From: Actinoalloteichus caeruleus DSM 43889 | Lineage (GTDB): Bacteria; Actinomycetota; Actinomycetes; Mycobacteriales; Pseudonocardiaceae | Reading direction: 5' to 3' | Assembly (NCBI RefSeq): GCF_000429185.2 | Contig: NZ_AUBJ02000001.1 | Span: 2,294,001-2,358,000 of the forward strand | DNA: 64,000 nucleotides | The notes under the pieces: generated by a model | Seen by the model: the letters and a program-made list of their open reading frames with translations, nothing else | What the model was told of the DNA's origin: nothing | Database searches by the model: none | Position numbers and translations under genes: made by a program | Part shown: in pieces, positions 34,048-43,187 of the stretch | How the letters are laid out: each line of letters starts with the position of its first letter | Position numbering within the stretch: the stretch's first letter is position 1

Positions 34048-36218
34048 ATGGCACACCAGGGTGACCGTGGCGGACGACGGAGGAGCCGCTGGCCGCGACG
34101 GACCCGCGCGGCGGTGCGCGCCTCGGCCACCGCCGACCGGTTCGCCCCGCTGTGGGCGGACCTCCGCGCCGCCGCCGAGGACGCGGTCCGCGACGGCCCC
34201 CGCCGCTGCGGTTCCGGGAGTTCGCCGCCTTCCGGGAACGCGGCGACCGCCTGGGGTACGAACGGCCCTACTTCGCCCGCCGCCGCCAGCTCGCCGCGCT
34301 GGCACTGACCGTGCTCGTCGACGAACGCCCCGAGCAGGCCACCGCCCTCAACGACCTGGTGTGGGCGGTGTGCGACGAGCACACCTGGGCGCTGCCCGCC
34401 CACCTCGCCCCGGACGACGGCCCCGCCGCCCACACCCGGTGCGTCGACCTCTTCGCGGCGGAGACCGCGCACGCGCTGGCCGAGGTCACCAGGCTGCTGT
34501 CCCCCGCCCTGCACCCGGAGGTCACCGCCCGCGCCCACGCCGAGATCCGCCGCCGCGTCGTGGAACCGATGTTGGAACCCCGGTCCCAACCGTGGGAGTC
34601 CTGGCGCCACAACTGGTCGGCCGTCTGCGGGGGCGCGGTCGGCATGACCGCCCTTGCGCTCCTGGACGACGAGCGGGAACGGGCCGCCCTGCTGGCCCGA
34701 GCGACCCGCGCCCAGGAGGTGTTCCTGTCCGGCTTCGGTGCCGACGGGGCGTGCACCGAGGGGGTGGGCTACTGGTCCTACGGGTTCGGCTACTTCGTGT
34801 ACTTCGCGGAGACGCTGCGGGACCACACCGGCCAGGACCTGCTCACCGGTGCCCACGGCGACCACGTCCGCCGGATCGCCGAGTTCCCGGCGGCCGCCTG
34901 GCTCGGCGGCGGGCACTTCGCCAACTTCGCCGACAGCCCGGAGGAACCGGCGCTGCCGGCCGGCCTGCTCTGCCGGCTCCGCCAGCGGCGAGTGGCGCGG
35001 TCGTTGCCGCCCCTGACCACGCCGCCACGACTCGAGGACGACCCCTGCTACCGGTGGGCCCCCCTGACCCGAACGCTGTGCTGGGCGACCGACGAGGCCT
35101 TCGCCGGTCCGGCCGGCCACCCGGCGACCACCCGGGGAGGTGGCCCCGCCGCGGCGACCAGCGGCCCCACCACCGACGGCGCGGTGGTGCCCGACGCCTG
35201 CGGGGACCCGCCCGAGAGGACGACGGAGACCGGCCGGGAGGGCGGTGGGCGCGGCGACGCGGGCGAGGTACCGGGCCGGGCCACCGGGGAGACCACCGGC
35301 GCGCCGGGACCGGTCGTGACGGAGGCGGGCACCTGGTTCCTGCCGGCCGCGCAGTGGATCACCGACCGGCGCCCGGTGCTGGGCGTCCCGGTGGCCTTCG
35401 CCGCGAAGGGCGGTCACAACGACGAGCCGCACAACCACAACGACCTCGGCCACTTCCTGCTGCACGTCGGGGGCGAGTCGCTGCTGGCCGACCTCGGCTC
35501 CCCCGAGTACACGCGGGACTACTTCGGCCCCGGCCGTTACCGGGTGCTGCACGCCTCCTCCGAGGGCCACTCGGTGCCTCTCCTCGACGGCACCGGGCAG
35601 CTACCGGGAGCCGAACGACGCGCGGTGGTCCTCCACCACGAGCAACGCCGGGACGGCGTGCGCCTCACCCTCGACCTGACCAGCGCCTACGACCACCCGG
35701 CGCTGCTGGCCCTGCACCGGGACCTCGACTGGCGGCACACCGAGGACGGCGGGCGGCTGCTGCTCACCGACACCGTCGAGGTGGCCGGCGACTGCGCGGT
35801 GACGGAGACCTTCGTCAGCAGGCACCGGGTGCGCACGGGGACGGATCCCACCGAGCCGGCCCACTGGCGAGGCCGGCACGGGCGTGTCGGGTTGCGGGTG
35901 CCCCCGGGCCGGTCGTGGACCGTCGACGACGACGAGGTGCGGACCGTCGAACACGACGGATCTCCCGGAGTGGCGCGCCGACTCCACCTGACGACGACGC
36001 TGCCCCCGGGAATCCACGACCTGCCGGTGGAATTCACCGTCGTTGTCGACCGGGCAGGAACCCCCGCTGACGGCGGGACCGCCAGGCAGGGCCTCGGGAC
36101 GACGAGAACGACGCGCGGTCGTCCCGGTTGTCGCGTGGTCAGAACGGTGAAATCGGCACCAGAAATACGTGTCCCCGCCGGCCTGATCGACACTGCGCGA
36201 CACGGAACGCGCTCGTAG
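34048..36218 (+). pseudogene. Heparinase II/III family protein, frameshifted near its N-terminus
   Basis: From ATG 34048 the first frame gives DRFAPLWADLRAAAEDAVRD then diverges; the true continuation PPLRFREFAAFRERGDRLGY is in another frame that runs to TGA 36218. Adding one C to the C-run 34197-34201 joins them as DGPPPLRF. The body has the toroid helices (CDEHTWALPAHL, WESWRHNWSAVCGGAVGMTA, GACTEGVGYWSYGFGYFVYF) and the beta-sandwich with KGGHNDEPHNHNDLGHFLLH, the His-rich Hepar_II_III motif. A Gly/Thr-rich insert (about residues 325-385 of the long frame) is unusual. It probably is a polysaccharide lyase or hydrolase of the ROK-controlled cluster; the break may be an assembly error. Confidence 0.82.
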
Positions 36219-36634
36219 GCTCGATTGTGACGTCCCCCATTTCACAGCACGCGCGGGTCGACGTCACGAGCGAGGAGAACAGAACACCCGGCCCACGAGC
36301 AGGAGCACGCCGCCCGGGAAGCGGTTCACGGGGCACCGCGATCACCCGAAACGAGGCGCACGAGCAATTCCTCGACCAGCGGCCCGAACGCTGGACAGCG
36401 TCCGGAGGAACCGTGCGTGGACGCGCACGGGGACGACGCGGCGGATGCCGCGGCCCCTGTCGGATGCGGCACCGCCGCCCCGAGGATCCGAGTAGTCCCG
36501 GAACTGGTCGCGCCCGAGAGGCACGGCGACGTTCCCGGCGATGGCGACCGCCGAACTGGATTCCCGCATGCGCCGCGCACCACCGCACATCACCGCCGGG
36601 CTGGGGAAACCACACGGACAAGGAGTGGCATCCC
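36219..36634. other. Intergenic region upstream of the SGRxNP-domain gene
   Basis: About 415 bp. The frame of the following gene is open upstream but Arg/Pro/Gly-rich and without motifs, so I treat it as non-coding. It should contain the promoter of 36635-37552 (AAGGAG ribosome site at 36620-36625). Confidence 0.4.
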
Positions 36635-37552
36635 ATGTTGCGCATTACCGCGGACGTCTTCTCCGGACGTCAGAACCCGGTGTGGACGGTCGGTGAGGAA
36701 CGGACGGCACGGAACACGTTGCGCGCCCTCTCGGAGGGCTCCGAACTGCTCACGGAGGACGCGCCGGCCCGCGCCGGTGTCGGGTTCCGTGGCCTGCTGG
36801 TCGAGTCACTCAGCGACGAGGCCGCCCCGGACCTCCGTCTCGGCTCGACCACCTATCTCCCCGTGGGCCGGGAGGCCAGGGGCCCTCGTGCCGCCGAACT
36901 GGCCGAGCGGTTGATCGGCCTGTTGGACCGGGTGGACACCAGCCTGGACACCGAGGAGGGCGTCAGCCTGCCCGAACCGCTGCGGCCGTTCCTGACCACG
37001 CAGTTGACCACGGCGACCGAGGAAGGCTCCCGCAGCGGGGCGAGCATCCAGGAGGGCGGGCAGGAGACGAGCGAATCGTTCACCGCCGCCGCCACCTGCT
37101 ACTACGACGTCACCCCGTTCAACCCGGGCTTCTGGAACGACGACCAGAACACCCGCCTGCACAACAACTGCTACAACTACGCCAGCAACTGGCGCAACAA
37201 CACCTTCGCGCAACCCGGACGCGGGTGCGGGAACCAGTACACGGCCCTGACCTGCGCCGAGGTCGGCCGAGGCGCGTTGTGCGACGGCATGCACCGCCGC
37301 TACGACTGCTTCCCGGACAGCGAGTGGCCGCGCCACCTGGTCGCCCTGGTGATCTGGCCCAACACCGACTTCCACTGGTACCGCCTCCAGTCGGAGGGGT
37401 ACTGGGCGCACAAGCCAGGCAGCACCGCGGCCAGGAACGTGGACAACAGCAACCGGGTGATCAACAACCCCGAGACCTGCGACCGGGGCCCGTACACCCA
37501 GTTCTGCGGCTACTTCTACGGCTGCCACACCCAGCGGCAGCGCATCCGCTGA
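36635..37552 (+). CDS. Two-domain protein: N-terminal SGRxNP domain + C-terminal Cys/His conserved domain
   Basis: A 305-residue protein of unknown function. Residues 1-105 form a small domain (ADVFSGRQNPVWTV, GFRGLLVES, RGPRAAELAERLIGLLDRVD) also present alone in the next gene. After a Ser/Thr/Gly-rich linker (about 130-150) comes a domain with CYYDVTPFNPGFWNDD, HNNCYNYASNWRNNTFAQPG, DFHWYRLQSEGYWAHKPGST and DRGPYTQFCGYFYGC. The conserved Cys in NNCYNY and the His in DFHWYR suggest a papain-like or NlpC-like Cys/His active site, by appearance only. There are at least nine Cys in this domain. No signal peptide. ATG 36635 follows AAGGAG. Confidence 0.7.
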   Translation: MLRITADVFSGRQNPVWTVGEERTARNTLRALSEGSELLTEDAPARAGVGFRGLLVESLSDEAAPDLRLGSTTYLPVGREARGPRAAELAERLIGLLDRVDTSLDTEEGVSLPEPLRPFLTTQLTTATEEGSRSGASIQEGGQETSESFTAAATCYYDVTPFNPGFWNDDQNTRLHNNCYNYASNWRNNTFAQPGRGCGNQYTALTCAEVGRGALCDGMHRRYDCFPDSEWPRHLVALVIWPNTDFHWYRLQSEGYWAHKPGSTAARNVDNSNRVINNPETCDRGPYTQFCGYFYGCHTQRQRIR

Positions 37553-37582
37553 CCACCGACCGCGCCTGACCGCGTCACACGG

Positions 37583-37633
37583 CGGGCGGGGCGGGCACTG
37601 ACGCACCGTCGAGGTGGGCACCCGCCCCGCCCG
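37583..37633 (+). terminator. Large hairpin between the two SGRxNP genes
   Basis: CGGGCGGGGCGGG at 37583-37595 pairs perfectly with CCCGCCCCGCCCG at 37621-37633 (13-bp stem, 25-nt loop), 30 bp after the stop of the first gene. It could terminate or attenuate read-through into the second gene. Confidence 0.6.
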
Positions 37634-37665
37634 TTCCGGTGTCACCGAGCGGGAGGATGACGGGC

Positions 37666-38112
37666 ATGGACGTGGAGGTGGCCCTCTACAGCGGCCGTCC
37701 CAACCCGGTCTTCCGGTTGCGCGGCGCCGAGCGGGAGGAGGCGAGCCGGCGGCTCGGGGCCCTGGTCGCGGTTCCCGACCGGTCGGCGCCCCCCGGCGGG
37801 CTGGGCTACCAGGGGTTCCGGTTGCGCCCGGCCAGCAGCGACGGATCCTCGGACGCCGGGGCGTGGGAGGTCGGGGACGCGGGAGACGAGCCCACGCTGG
37901 CCGGCTCGTCCATCGTGGAGTACGCGGTCGGCGGGGGCCTCGTCGTCGCGCGGGGCGCCGACGGCGGGGTCCGGGTGTCACTCGATCCCGGCCGGGAACT
38001 CGAACGCTGGCTCGCCGAGCGGAGCACGCGCGCGCTGACCGAGCAGGAGATCCGACTCGTCGAAGGGAGCCTCGCCAGCGAGGAGGATCCTGGCTCCGAC
38101 TTCCCGCGATGA
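37666..38112 (+). CDS. Small SGRxNP-domain protein
   Basis: A 148-residue protein of unknown function that parallels the N-terminal domain of the preceding gene: EVALYSGRPNPVFRLRGAE, then RRLGALVAVP, GGLGYQGFRLRP, and a C-terminal helix ELERWLAERS-TRALTEQEIRL. ATG 37666 is placed nine bases after GGGAGG; ATG 37657 touches it. The two adjacent genes sharing a domain suggest that the small one interacts with or regulates (for example as immunity or inhibitor) the larger Cys/His protein. That relation is inference. Confidence 0.7.
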   Translation: MDVEVALYSGRPNPVFRLRGAEREEASRRLGALVAVPDRSAPPGGLGYQGFRLRPASSDGSSDAGAWEVGDAGDEPTLAGSSIVEYAVGGGLVVARGADGGVRVSLDPGRELERWLAERSTRALTEQEIRLVEGSLASEEDPGSDFPR

Positions 38113-38396
38113 GCGGCCCACGTCCGGCTGGGATGCGCTCGCGATGGCGAAGTGGCTCGTGGACCGGGCAGCATGACCGAGCGCGCTCGCCGGTTCCCTT
38201 GGCCGTCCGCTCCTCGTCGCGGCCCGCGAGCGGGGCGTGCCGCGCCTACCAGTCGGACCCGAACGACAACGTCACCCCGCACCCTCGCCCGCCCGCACCC
38301 GCTCGACGCCGGGGTGGCCGCTCCGGTGGAGGTCGCCCGCCCGCGTGGGTGGCCAGCCGACGTGGATCAGCCGCGCACGGCGTGTGACCGGACCGA

Positions 38397-38465
38397 GAGG
38401 GCGGCACGCTGGTCGACGACCGCGACAGGTTCGCGGCGTTCGTCACGGCTGTGAGCTCCGGCCGC
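38397..38465 (+). pseudogene. Remnant of a DUF397-like small protein
   Basis: In one frame the sequence reads EGGTLVDDRDRFAAFVTAVS followed by SGRP, very like the C-terminal part of DUF397 proteins (...DRDRFAAFVxAVxSG). The expected upstream WRKSSYS and CVEV motifs and a start are not found in this frame. DUF397 genes normally follow XRE-DUF5753 regulators, and none lies here. It is probably a decayed orphan copy. Confidence 0.5.
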
Positions 38466-38530
38466 CCGCGATCAGCAGCCAACGAACCCCGGCCAGCGCC
38501 GCACCTGGCCGGTGCGTCGTCCACATCAGC

Positions 38531-38901
38531 TCACGCGGACCACGCGATATCGCCGACGTCGACTCCGCGCCCGTTCTCCTCGGACTCCCTTCCAAGAGTC
38601 CCCGGGATCAACCGTGCCGTACGCACGAGGCGCGCCGCCAGCTTCCCGGCGTTCTCCGTGGTCCCGCTCGCGGGGACGCCGTGCTCGTTCAGCGCCGGAA
38701 CGAACTCGGCCAGCATCACCGCGTCGAATTCCGCGCTCCGCTCCCCGCGGCCTCACGGCGCGCCGGCTGCGTCGGCGCGGGGCCAACGGCCGCCGCCAGG
38801 CCCCGCCTGGCTTCCTCAACGCCCCCCAGGGCCGCCCGCACTGGGCCACCACCCCGGCGACGGGCGCCGGCGACCACCTCCACGACCTCGAACTCCCACA
38901 T
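38531..38901 (-). other. Possible decayed minus-strand gene, unrecognised
   Basis: Two minus-strand frames look more protein-like than the GC background: 38716-38901 (starts MWEFEVVEVVAGARRRGG) and 38531-38719 (LAEFVPALNEHGVPASGT, KLAARLVRTARLIPGTLG). They abut in different frames and could be halves of one small, frameshifted gene of about 120 residues. No family recognised. The rest of 38113-39270 shows no gene. Confidence 0.3.
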
Positions 38902-39270
38902 ACCGTGACCAACGCTGGCATCCGGTCACGGACCGGGACGGGAAGTCATCCCGCGCGTGGAGAAGCGTCTCCGGTGCGCGGCCGCCGGGTGGGCAGGCCG
39001 TCGAGCGCGAGGGGATCCACCCGCGCCGAGCGCCTCTTGGCTCGACGTCGGGGTTCGTCCCGCGCGCCGGCACCGGGCCTCCGCCACCCAGGGGCCCTCC
39101 GGTGCCCGGAGGGTCGATGCGCCCTGGCGGGTGACGCTCGCCCGGCGTCCCTGGCGATGGAGTCCCTGGCAATGGCGTTCTCGCTCCGCCGCCCCGCCCG
39201 CTGGCGCCGCTTCCCGGGCGGGGGCCACGACGGCGGCTGCGAACCGCGTCGAGGACGCCCCGCACGGTGG

Positions 39271-40266
39271 CTACTCCTGCGCGTCGAGGAACCCGGCGAT
39301 GTCCTCGGCGAGCTCGTCGGGGTGTTCACCGTTGATGGCGTGCGAGGCGTCCGGGTAGAGGCGGACGGTGCCCTCCGGCAGCGCGCGTTCGGCGACCTCG
39401 ACGGCAGCGGCGGAGTCGAGCATGACCGACTCCCCGGCGATGACGGCCAGCACGGGCATGTCCAGGCCGGACAACGCCTCCTCGCTGATCCGGCTGGGCT
39501 GCGGCAGCCGCAGGCTGTAGTGCGCCATCCCGGCCTCGATCATCCGGGCGACCGGCACGTCCTCGACGGGCGCGCCGCCGGCCGTGTACGAGTTGAAGCC
39601 GTCCCGCCAGGACTTGGGCAGCCAGGGCAACGAGGCGGGCAGGGACCGCACGATGGTGCCCAGGGGCATGTCGTCGAAGACGAACACCGGCTCGACGAGG
39701 GTGAGGCTGGCGATCCCCTCGGGCTGGCGGGTGGCGAGGTTCGCCGCGGTCCAGCCGCCGATGGAGAGGCCGACCAGGTGGAACTCGCTCTCCGGGAGCC
39801 CGTCGAGGGTCTGGTGCAGCCAGTCAGCCTGGTCGTCGTCATCGACGATCGGGCGGTCCTGCACGCTCATGCCCGGTTCGCCGAGCAGGTCGAGGGTGTA
39901 GACGTCGCCGACCCGCAGCAGGTGGGGCAGGTTGTCCGCCCACACCGGGGACGCGGAGGCCCTCCCGGGCAGGAGCACGAGGGGCTCGGCGCGGTCGGCC
40001 TCCCCCTCGAACCGGTACGCCCGCACGATCCCGTAGTCGGTGCGGACGTCGAGGGTGGCGTCCGGGACGGGCAGGTCGGCCATCGCGGTCCGGTACGTGT
40101 CGTGGAACTCGTCCCGGCCCTCGGCGCTGGTCCAGTGCCCGACGGGGGAGGGCGTGCGGGAGACGAACCCGATGACCAGGAACAACGCCGCGATCACGCC
40201 GAGCACGATGGGCCAGCGGCGGCGCCGGGTTCGGGTGGGGGATGGGGTCGGTGTGGTGTCGTCCAC
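39271..40266 (-). CDS. Membrane-anchored alpha/beta hydrolase
   Basis: A 331-residue protein with an N-terminal Arg patch (TRTRRRRWP) and one hydrophobic segment (IVLGVIAALFLVIGFV, residues 20-35), so anchored with the enzyme outside. Hydrolase core: PLVLLPGRASASPVWADNLP, YTLDLLGEPGMS, nucleophile elbow VGLSIGGWTAANLA (GLSIGG with Ser), MPVLAVIAGES and catalytic His in PDASHAINGEHPDELA. GTG 40266 has GGAGG five bases upstream. It is divergent from a TetR gene; two ACCG-NN-CGGT dyads lie between. Substrate unknown. Confidence 0.88.
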   Translation of the reverse strand: MDDTTPTPSPTRTRRRRWPIVLGVIAALFLVIGFVSRTPSPVGHWTSAEGRDEFHDTYRTAMADLPVPDATLDVRTDYGIVRAYRFEGEADRAEPLVLLPGRASASPVWADNLPHLLRVGDVYTLDLLGEPGMSVQDRPIVDDDDQADWLHQTLDGLPESEFHLVGLSIGGWTAANLATRQPEGIASLTLVEPVFVFDDMPLGTIVRSLPASLPWLPKSWRDGFNSYTAGGAPVEDVPVARMIEAGMAHYSLRLPQPSRISEEALSGLDMPVLAVIAGESVMLDSAAAVEVAERALPEGTVRLYPDASHAINGEHPDELAEDIAGFLDAQE

Positions 40267-40277
40267 AAGGCCTCCTA

Positions 40278-40308
40278 ACCGATCGGTAGATTCTTCTACC
40301 GTACGGTA
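40278..40308. promoter_or_regulatory. Paired TetR operator dyads 20 bp apart
   Basis: ACCGATCGGT (40278-40287) and TACCGTACGGTA (40297-40308) share ACCG-NN-CGGT and have centres exactly 20 bp apart, two helical turns, in the gap between the hydrolase and TetR genes. This suits cooperative binding of two TetR dimers. Confidence 0.8.
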
Positions 40309-40318
40309 AGCTGAGGGC

Positions 40319-40930
40319 ATGGCCAAATCACCCCGTGACCAGGACACGTCCCGACCCCGTCAGCTCACCCTCACCGAGCAGGCCCGCCGCACCCAGTTGG
40401 TCGAGGTCACCATCGGCCTGGTGGCCGAGCGGGGGTACGCCGGGACCTCGCTGTCCCGGATCGCCGAGGGCGCGGGCATCACCAAGGCCGCCGTGCTCTA
40501 CCACTTCCCGTCGAAGGACGCCGTGGTGAGCGCCGCTCACGAACACGTGCTGACCGCGCTGACCGGCCACGTCGCCGAGGCCGTCGAGGCCGTTCCCCCC
40601 GAGGGCGGCCCCGCCGCCTACGTGCGGGCGATGATCGGCCACCTCCGGGAACACCCCCGGCACACCCGGATGATCGTCGAAGCGATGACCCAGGGCGGCG
40701 GGGACGGGGACTACGACCCCAGCCTCCGGTGGCGGCCGCTCGCGTCGCTGCTGGCGGCCGCGCGGCAGGCACGCGGCGTCACCTCGGAGCTGGACCTGCG
40801 CACACTGGCGATCACCATCGGGGGCGCCGTCGACGCCATCGTCGCCGAACGACTCGCCGACGACGGCTACGACACCGGAGCGGCGGCTGACCTGCTGGTC
40901 GCGATGGTGGACCGCACGCTGTTCGCGTGA
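40319..40930 (+). CDS. TetR family transcriptional regulator
   Basis: A 203-residue regulator: QLVEVTIGLVAERGYAGTSL, SRIAEGAGITKAAVLYHFPS, KDAVVSAAHEHVL make a textbook TetR HTH. The C-domain (YVRAMIGHLREHPRHTRMIV) is TetR_C-like. ATG 40319 is close to the operator pair, implying a short leader and autorepression. The divergent membrane hydrolase is its probable target. Confidence 0.92.
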   Translation: MAKSPRDQDTSRPRQLTLTEQARRTQLVEVTIGLVAERGYAGTSLSRIAEGAGITKAAVLYHFPSKDAVVSAAHEHVLTALTGHVAEAVEAVPPEGGPAAYVRAMIGHLREHPRHTRMIVEAMTQGGGDGDYDPSLRWRPLASLLAAARQARGVTSELDLRTLAITIGGAVDAIVAERLADDGYDTGAAADLLVAMVDRTLFA

Positions 40931-41479
40931 CAGGAAGGGGGACGCACCGGCGACGGGCTCCGCACCAGCGGACACCGCGGAGGCGCTCCGAGCCGCCCCC
41001 GCCTCCCCACCCGACCGCGCCCCAGGCGGGCCCACCGGTCCCGGTGGACGACCGAAGGGGCAGGGCGCGCGGGGATGGTCACGGCCGAGGTGGGCACGGC
41101 GGAATCGCGGGCCCAGGGACACGGCGGCGGGCCACCCACGGCCGTCGGCTCATCGAACCGGCCGCCGCGCGGAGCATGCGGCCGGCATGGTCGACCTCCT
41201 GGGGACTCCCTCGCCGGGCGGAAGGGGACGCGGCGGACTGCGCGACCCGCCGCGTGGTGCCGAGGTGGCTCCGGGTGTCGTGAGCCGGGGCGGGCGGCCC
41301 GACCGGATGACGGTCCGCTCGTCGCTCCGGACCGCCGTCGGCAGCCGGGGCGAGGCCCCTGGGGCGGCTCCCGGGCGAGGCGGCAGGGGCCGCTCCCGAG
41401 ACACGACTCCTGGCCGCGATCAGGCCTCGGCTCCGGCGGGAAGCGGTTGGGGGCCGGGGACACCCGGTCGAGCCCCGGA
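40931..41479. other. Convergent intergenic region
   Basis: About 550 bp between the TetR stop and the stop of paaE (minus strand). No gene recognised. A weak CCGGGG/CCCCGG hairpin near 41453-41477 may be part of paa operon termination. Confidence 0.35.
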
Positions 41480-42619
41480 TCACCCGTCGTAGTCGATCTC
41501 CAGCTCCTCCGTCGTCGGCAGGGACTGGCAGGTGAGCACGAACCCGGCGTCCACCTCGGACGGTTCGAGGGCGAAGTTCCGGCGCATCCGCACCTCCCCG
41601 GAGACGACCCTGGCCCGGCAGGTGCCGCACACCCCTCCCCTGCAGGCGAAGGGCAGGTCCGGTCGGGCCGGCTGCGCCGCGTCGAGGACTGGCACGTCCC
41701 GGGGCACCGTGAGGCTGGTGGTCCGACCGTCGAGCAGCAGGCGGACCCGGGTGACCGGGCCCGTCGGCGCGGAGCCGTCCTGGTGGCGCCGCACCGGCGG
41801 GGCCTCGTCCTCGACGTGGAACAGCTCCCGGTGCACCCGGGCCGCCGGCACCCCGTGGTCGGCCAGCGCCGTGCGCACCACCTCGACCAGGTCCCACGGC
41901 CCGCACAGCCACCAGTGGTCCACCGTCTCCGGGGGCACCACCTCGGACAACAGCAGCTCCACCTTCGCGCCGTCGACCCGTCCCGAGGTCAGCTCCGCCT
42001 CCCGGGGTTCCCGGGAGAGCACGTGCAGCAGCTGCGTCCTGGCCGGGTACCGGTCCTTCAGGTCGGCCAGGTCCTCGGCGAACATCACCGACCCGGTGTG
42101 CCGGTTCCCGTAGACGAGGGTCACCCGGGACGTCGGGTCGCCGGAGAGGACGGTGGCCGCGATGGACAGCAGCGGGGTGATGCCGGACCCGGCGGCGACG
42201 AGCACGTGGTGGCCGGAGACGTCCTCGCCCAACGCGAACCGTCCCGTCGGCGGCAGCGCCTCCACCACGTCCCCGACGGCGACCTCCCGGTTCAGCCACC
42301 GCGAGACCAGGCCGTCTGGCACCTCGCGCACGCCGATGCGCGGCGCGCTGCCGGCCGGGCCGCACAGCGAGTAGCTGCGCCGCTCGTCGAGCTCGCCCTC
42401 CCGCCGCCGCAGGGTGAGCGCCTGGCCCGGGCGGAACCGGAACTCGGCGGCGTACTCGGGCGGCACCTCGAAACCGATCTCCACCGCGTCGGAGCACAGC
42501 CGCCGCACCGAGGCAACCCGCAGCGGGCGGAAGGTGGGTCGCGGCCGGCCACCCCTCCCGGCGGCGCCGGCCCCGGCCCCGGCGGGGTCGCTGGTCGCGT
42601 TCGGAGCACGGGGTGTCAT
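41480..42619 (-). CDS. paaE: Phenylacetyl-CoA epoxidase reductase subunit PaaE
   Basis: Electron-transfer subunit of ring-1,2-phenylacetyl-CoA epoxidase, passing electrons from NADPH via FAD and a [2Fe-2S] centre to the di-iron PaaA. The 379-residue protein has an FNR module (RRSYSLCGPAG for FAD, GSGITPLLSIAATVL for NADP, WLCGPWDLVEVV) and a C-terminal plant-type ferredoxin with CRGGVCGTCRARV plus a distal Cys in VLTCQSLP. The first 30 residues are an Ala/Gly/Pro-rich extension. ATG 42619 has GGAGGAC upstream. It is the last gene of the paaZABCDE operon, 55 bp after paaD. Confidence 0.95.
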   Translation of the reverse strand: MTPRAPNATSDPAGAGAGAAGRGGRPRPTFRPLRVASVRRLCSDAVEIGFEVPPEYAAEFRFRPGQALTLRRREGELDERRSYSLCGPAGSAPRIGVREVPDGLVSRWLNREVAVGDVVEALPPTGRFALGEDVSGHHVLVAAGSGITPLLSIAATVLSGDPTSRVTLVYGNRHTGSVMFAEDLADLKDRYPARTQLLHVLSREPREAELTSGRVDGAKVELLLSEVVPPETVDHWWLCGPWDLVEVVRTALADHGVPAARVHRELFHVEDEAPPVRRHQDGSAPTGPVTRVRLLLDGRTTSLTVPRDVPVLDAAQPARPDLPFACRGGVCGTCRARVVSGEVRMRRNFALEPSEVDAGFVLTCQSLPTTEELEIDYDG

Positions 42620-42674
42620 CGCGGTCCTCCCAGGGCGGTGCGGCGCGGTCCGGCACTCGTCGCCCTCCGCGCGG

Positions 42675-43187
42675 TCACAGTTCCCTCACCTGCTCGAAGG
42701 GCTCCCCGCACCCCCGGCAGCGGCGCAACGCCCGGCACGCCGTCGCTCCGAAGGCTGCCAGCTGGTCGGTGTCGGGCGAGTCGCAGCGCGGGCAGCGCGC
42801 TGCCGGCGGGGGGTCCAGGCGCAGCGGTACCGGACCCCTCCCCCGGCGGGGCGCCGGGCCCGGTGGCGCGATGCCGTGTTCGCGGAGCGCGGCCCGGCCC
42901 TCCGGCGTGATCCAGTCGCTCGACCAGGGCGGGGCGAGGGCGGTGCGGATGTCGACGTCGGGGAAACCCGCCCGGTGCAGCGCGGCCACCAGGTCGGCGC
43001 GCATCTCGACCAGCGCCGGACAGCCCGAGTAGGTGGGGGTCACCGTCACCACCACCCGGGTGGGCGGCTCGATCTCGACCGAGCGCAGCACCCCCAGGTC
43101 GACGAGGGTCAGCATGGGCAGCTCCGGGTCGACGACCGCCCCGGCGGCCGCGCGGGCCCGGTCGAGTTCCGGGCTGGGCACCGTCAC
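42675..43187 (-). CDS. paaD: PaaD, Fe-S assembly-type subunit of the phenylacetyl-CoA epoxidase
   Basis: PaaD is needed for maturation of the epoxidase, probably for Fe-S insertion. The 170-residue protein has the MIP18/DUF59 core (VVDPELPMLTLVDLGVLRSV, VTPTYSGCPALVEMRADL) and the C-terminal zinc-ribbon-like Cys pairs CPRCDSPDTD and CRALRRCRGCGEPFEQ. GTG 43187 overlaps the paaC stop (GTGA), so translation is coupled. Confidence 0.94.
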   Translation of the reverse strand: MTVPSPELDRARAAAGAVVDPELPMLTLVDLGVLRSVEIEPPTRVVVTVTPTYSGCPALVEMRADLVAALHRAGFPDVDIRTALAPPWSSDWITPEGRAALREHGIAPPGPAPRRGRGPVPLRLDPPPAARCPRCDSPDTDQLAAFGATACRALRRCRGCGEPFEQVREL

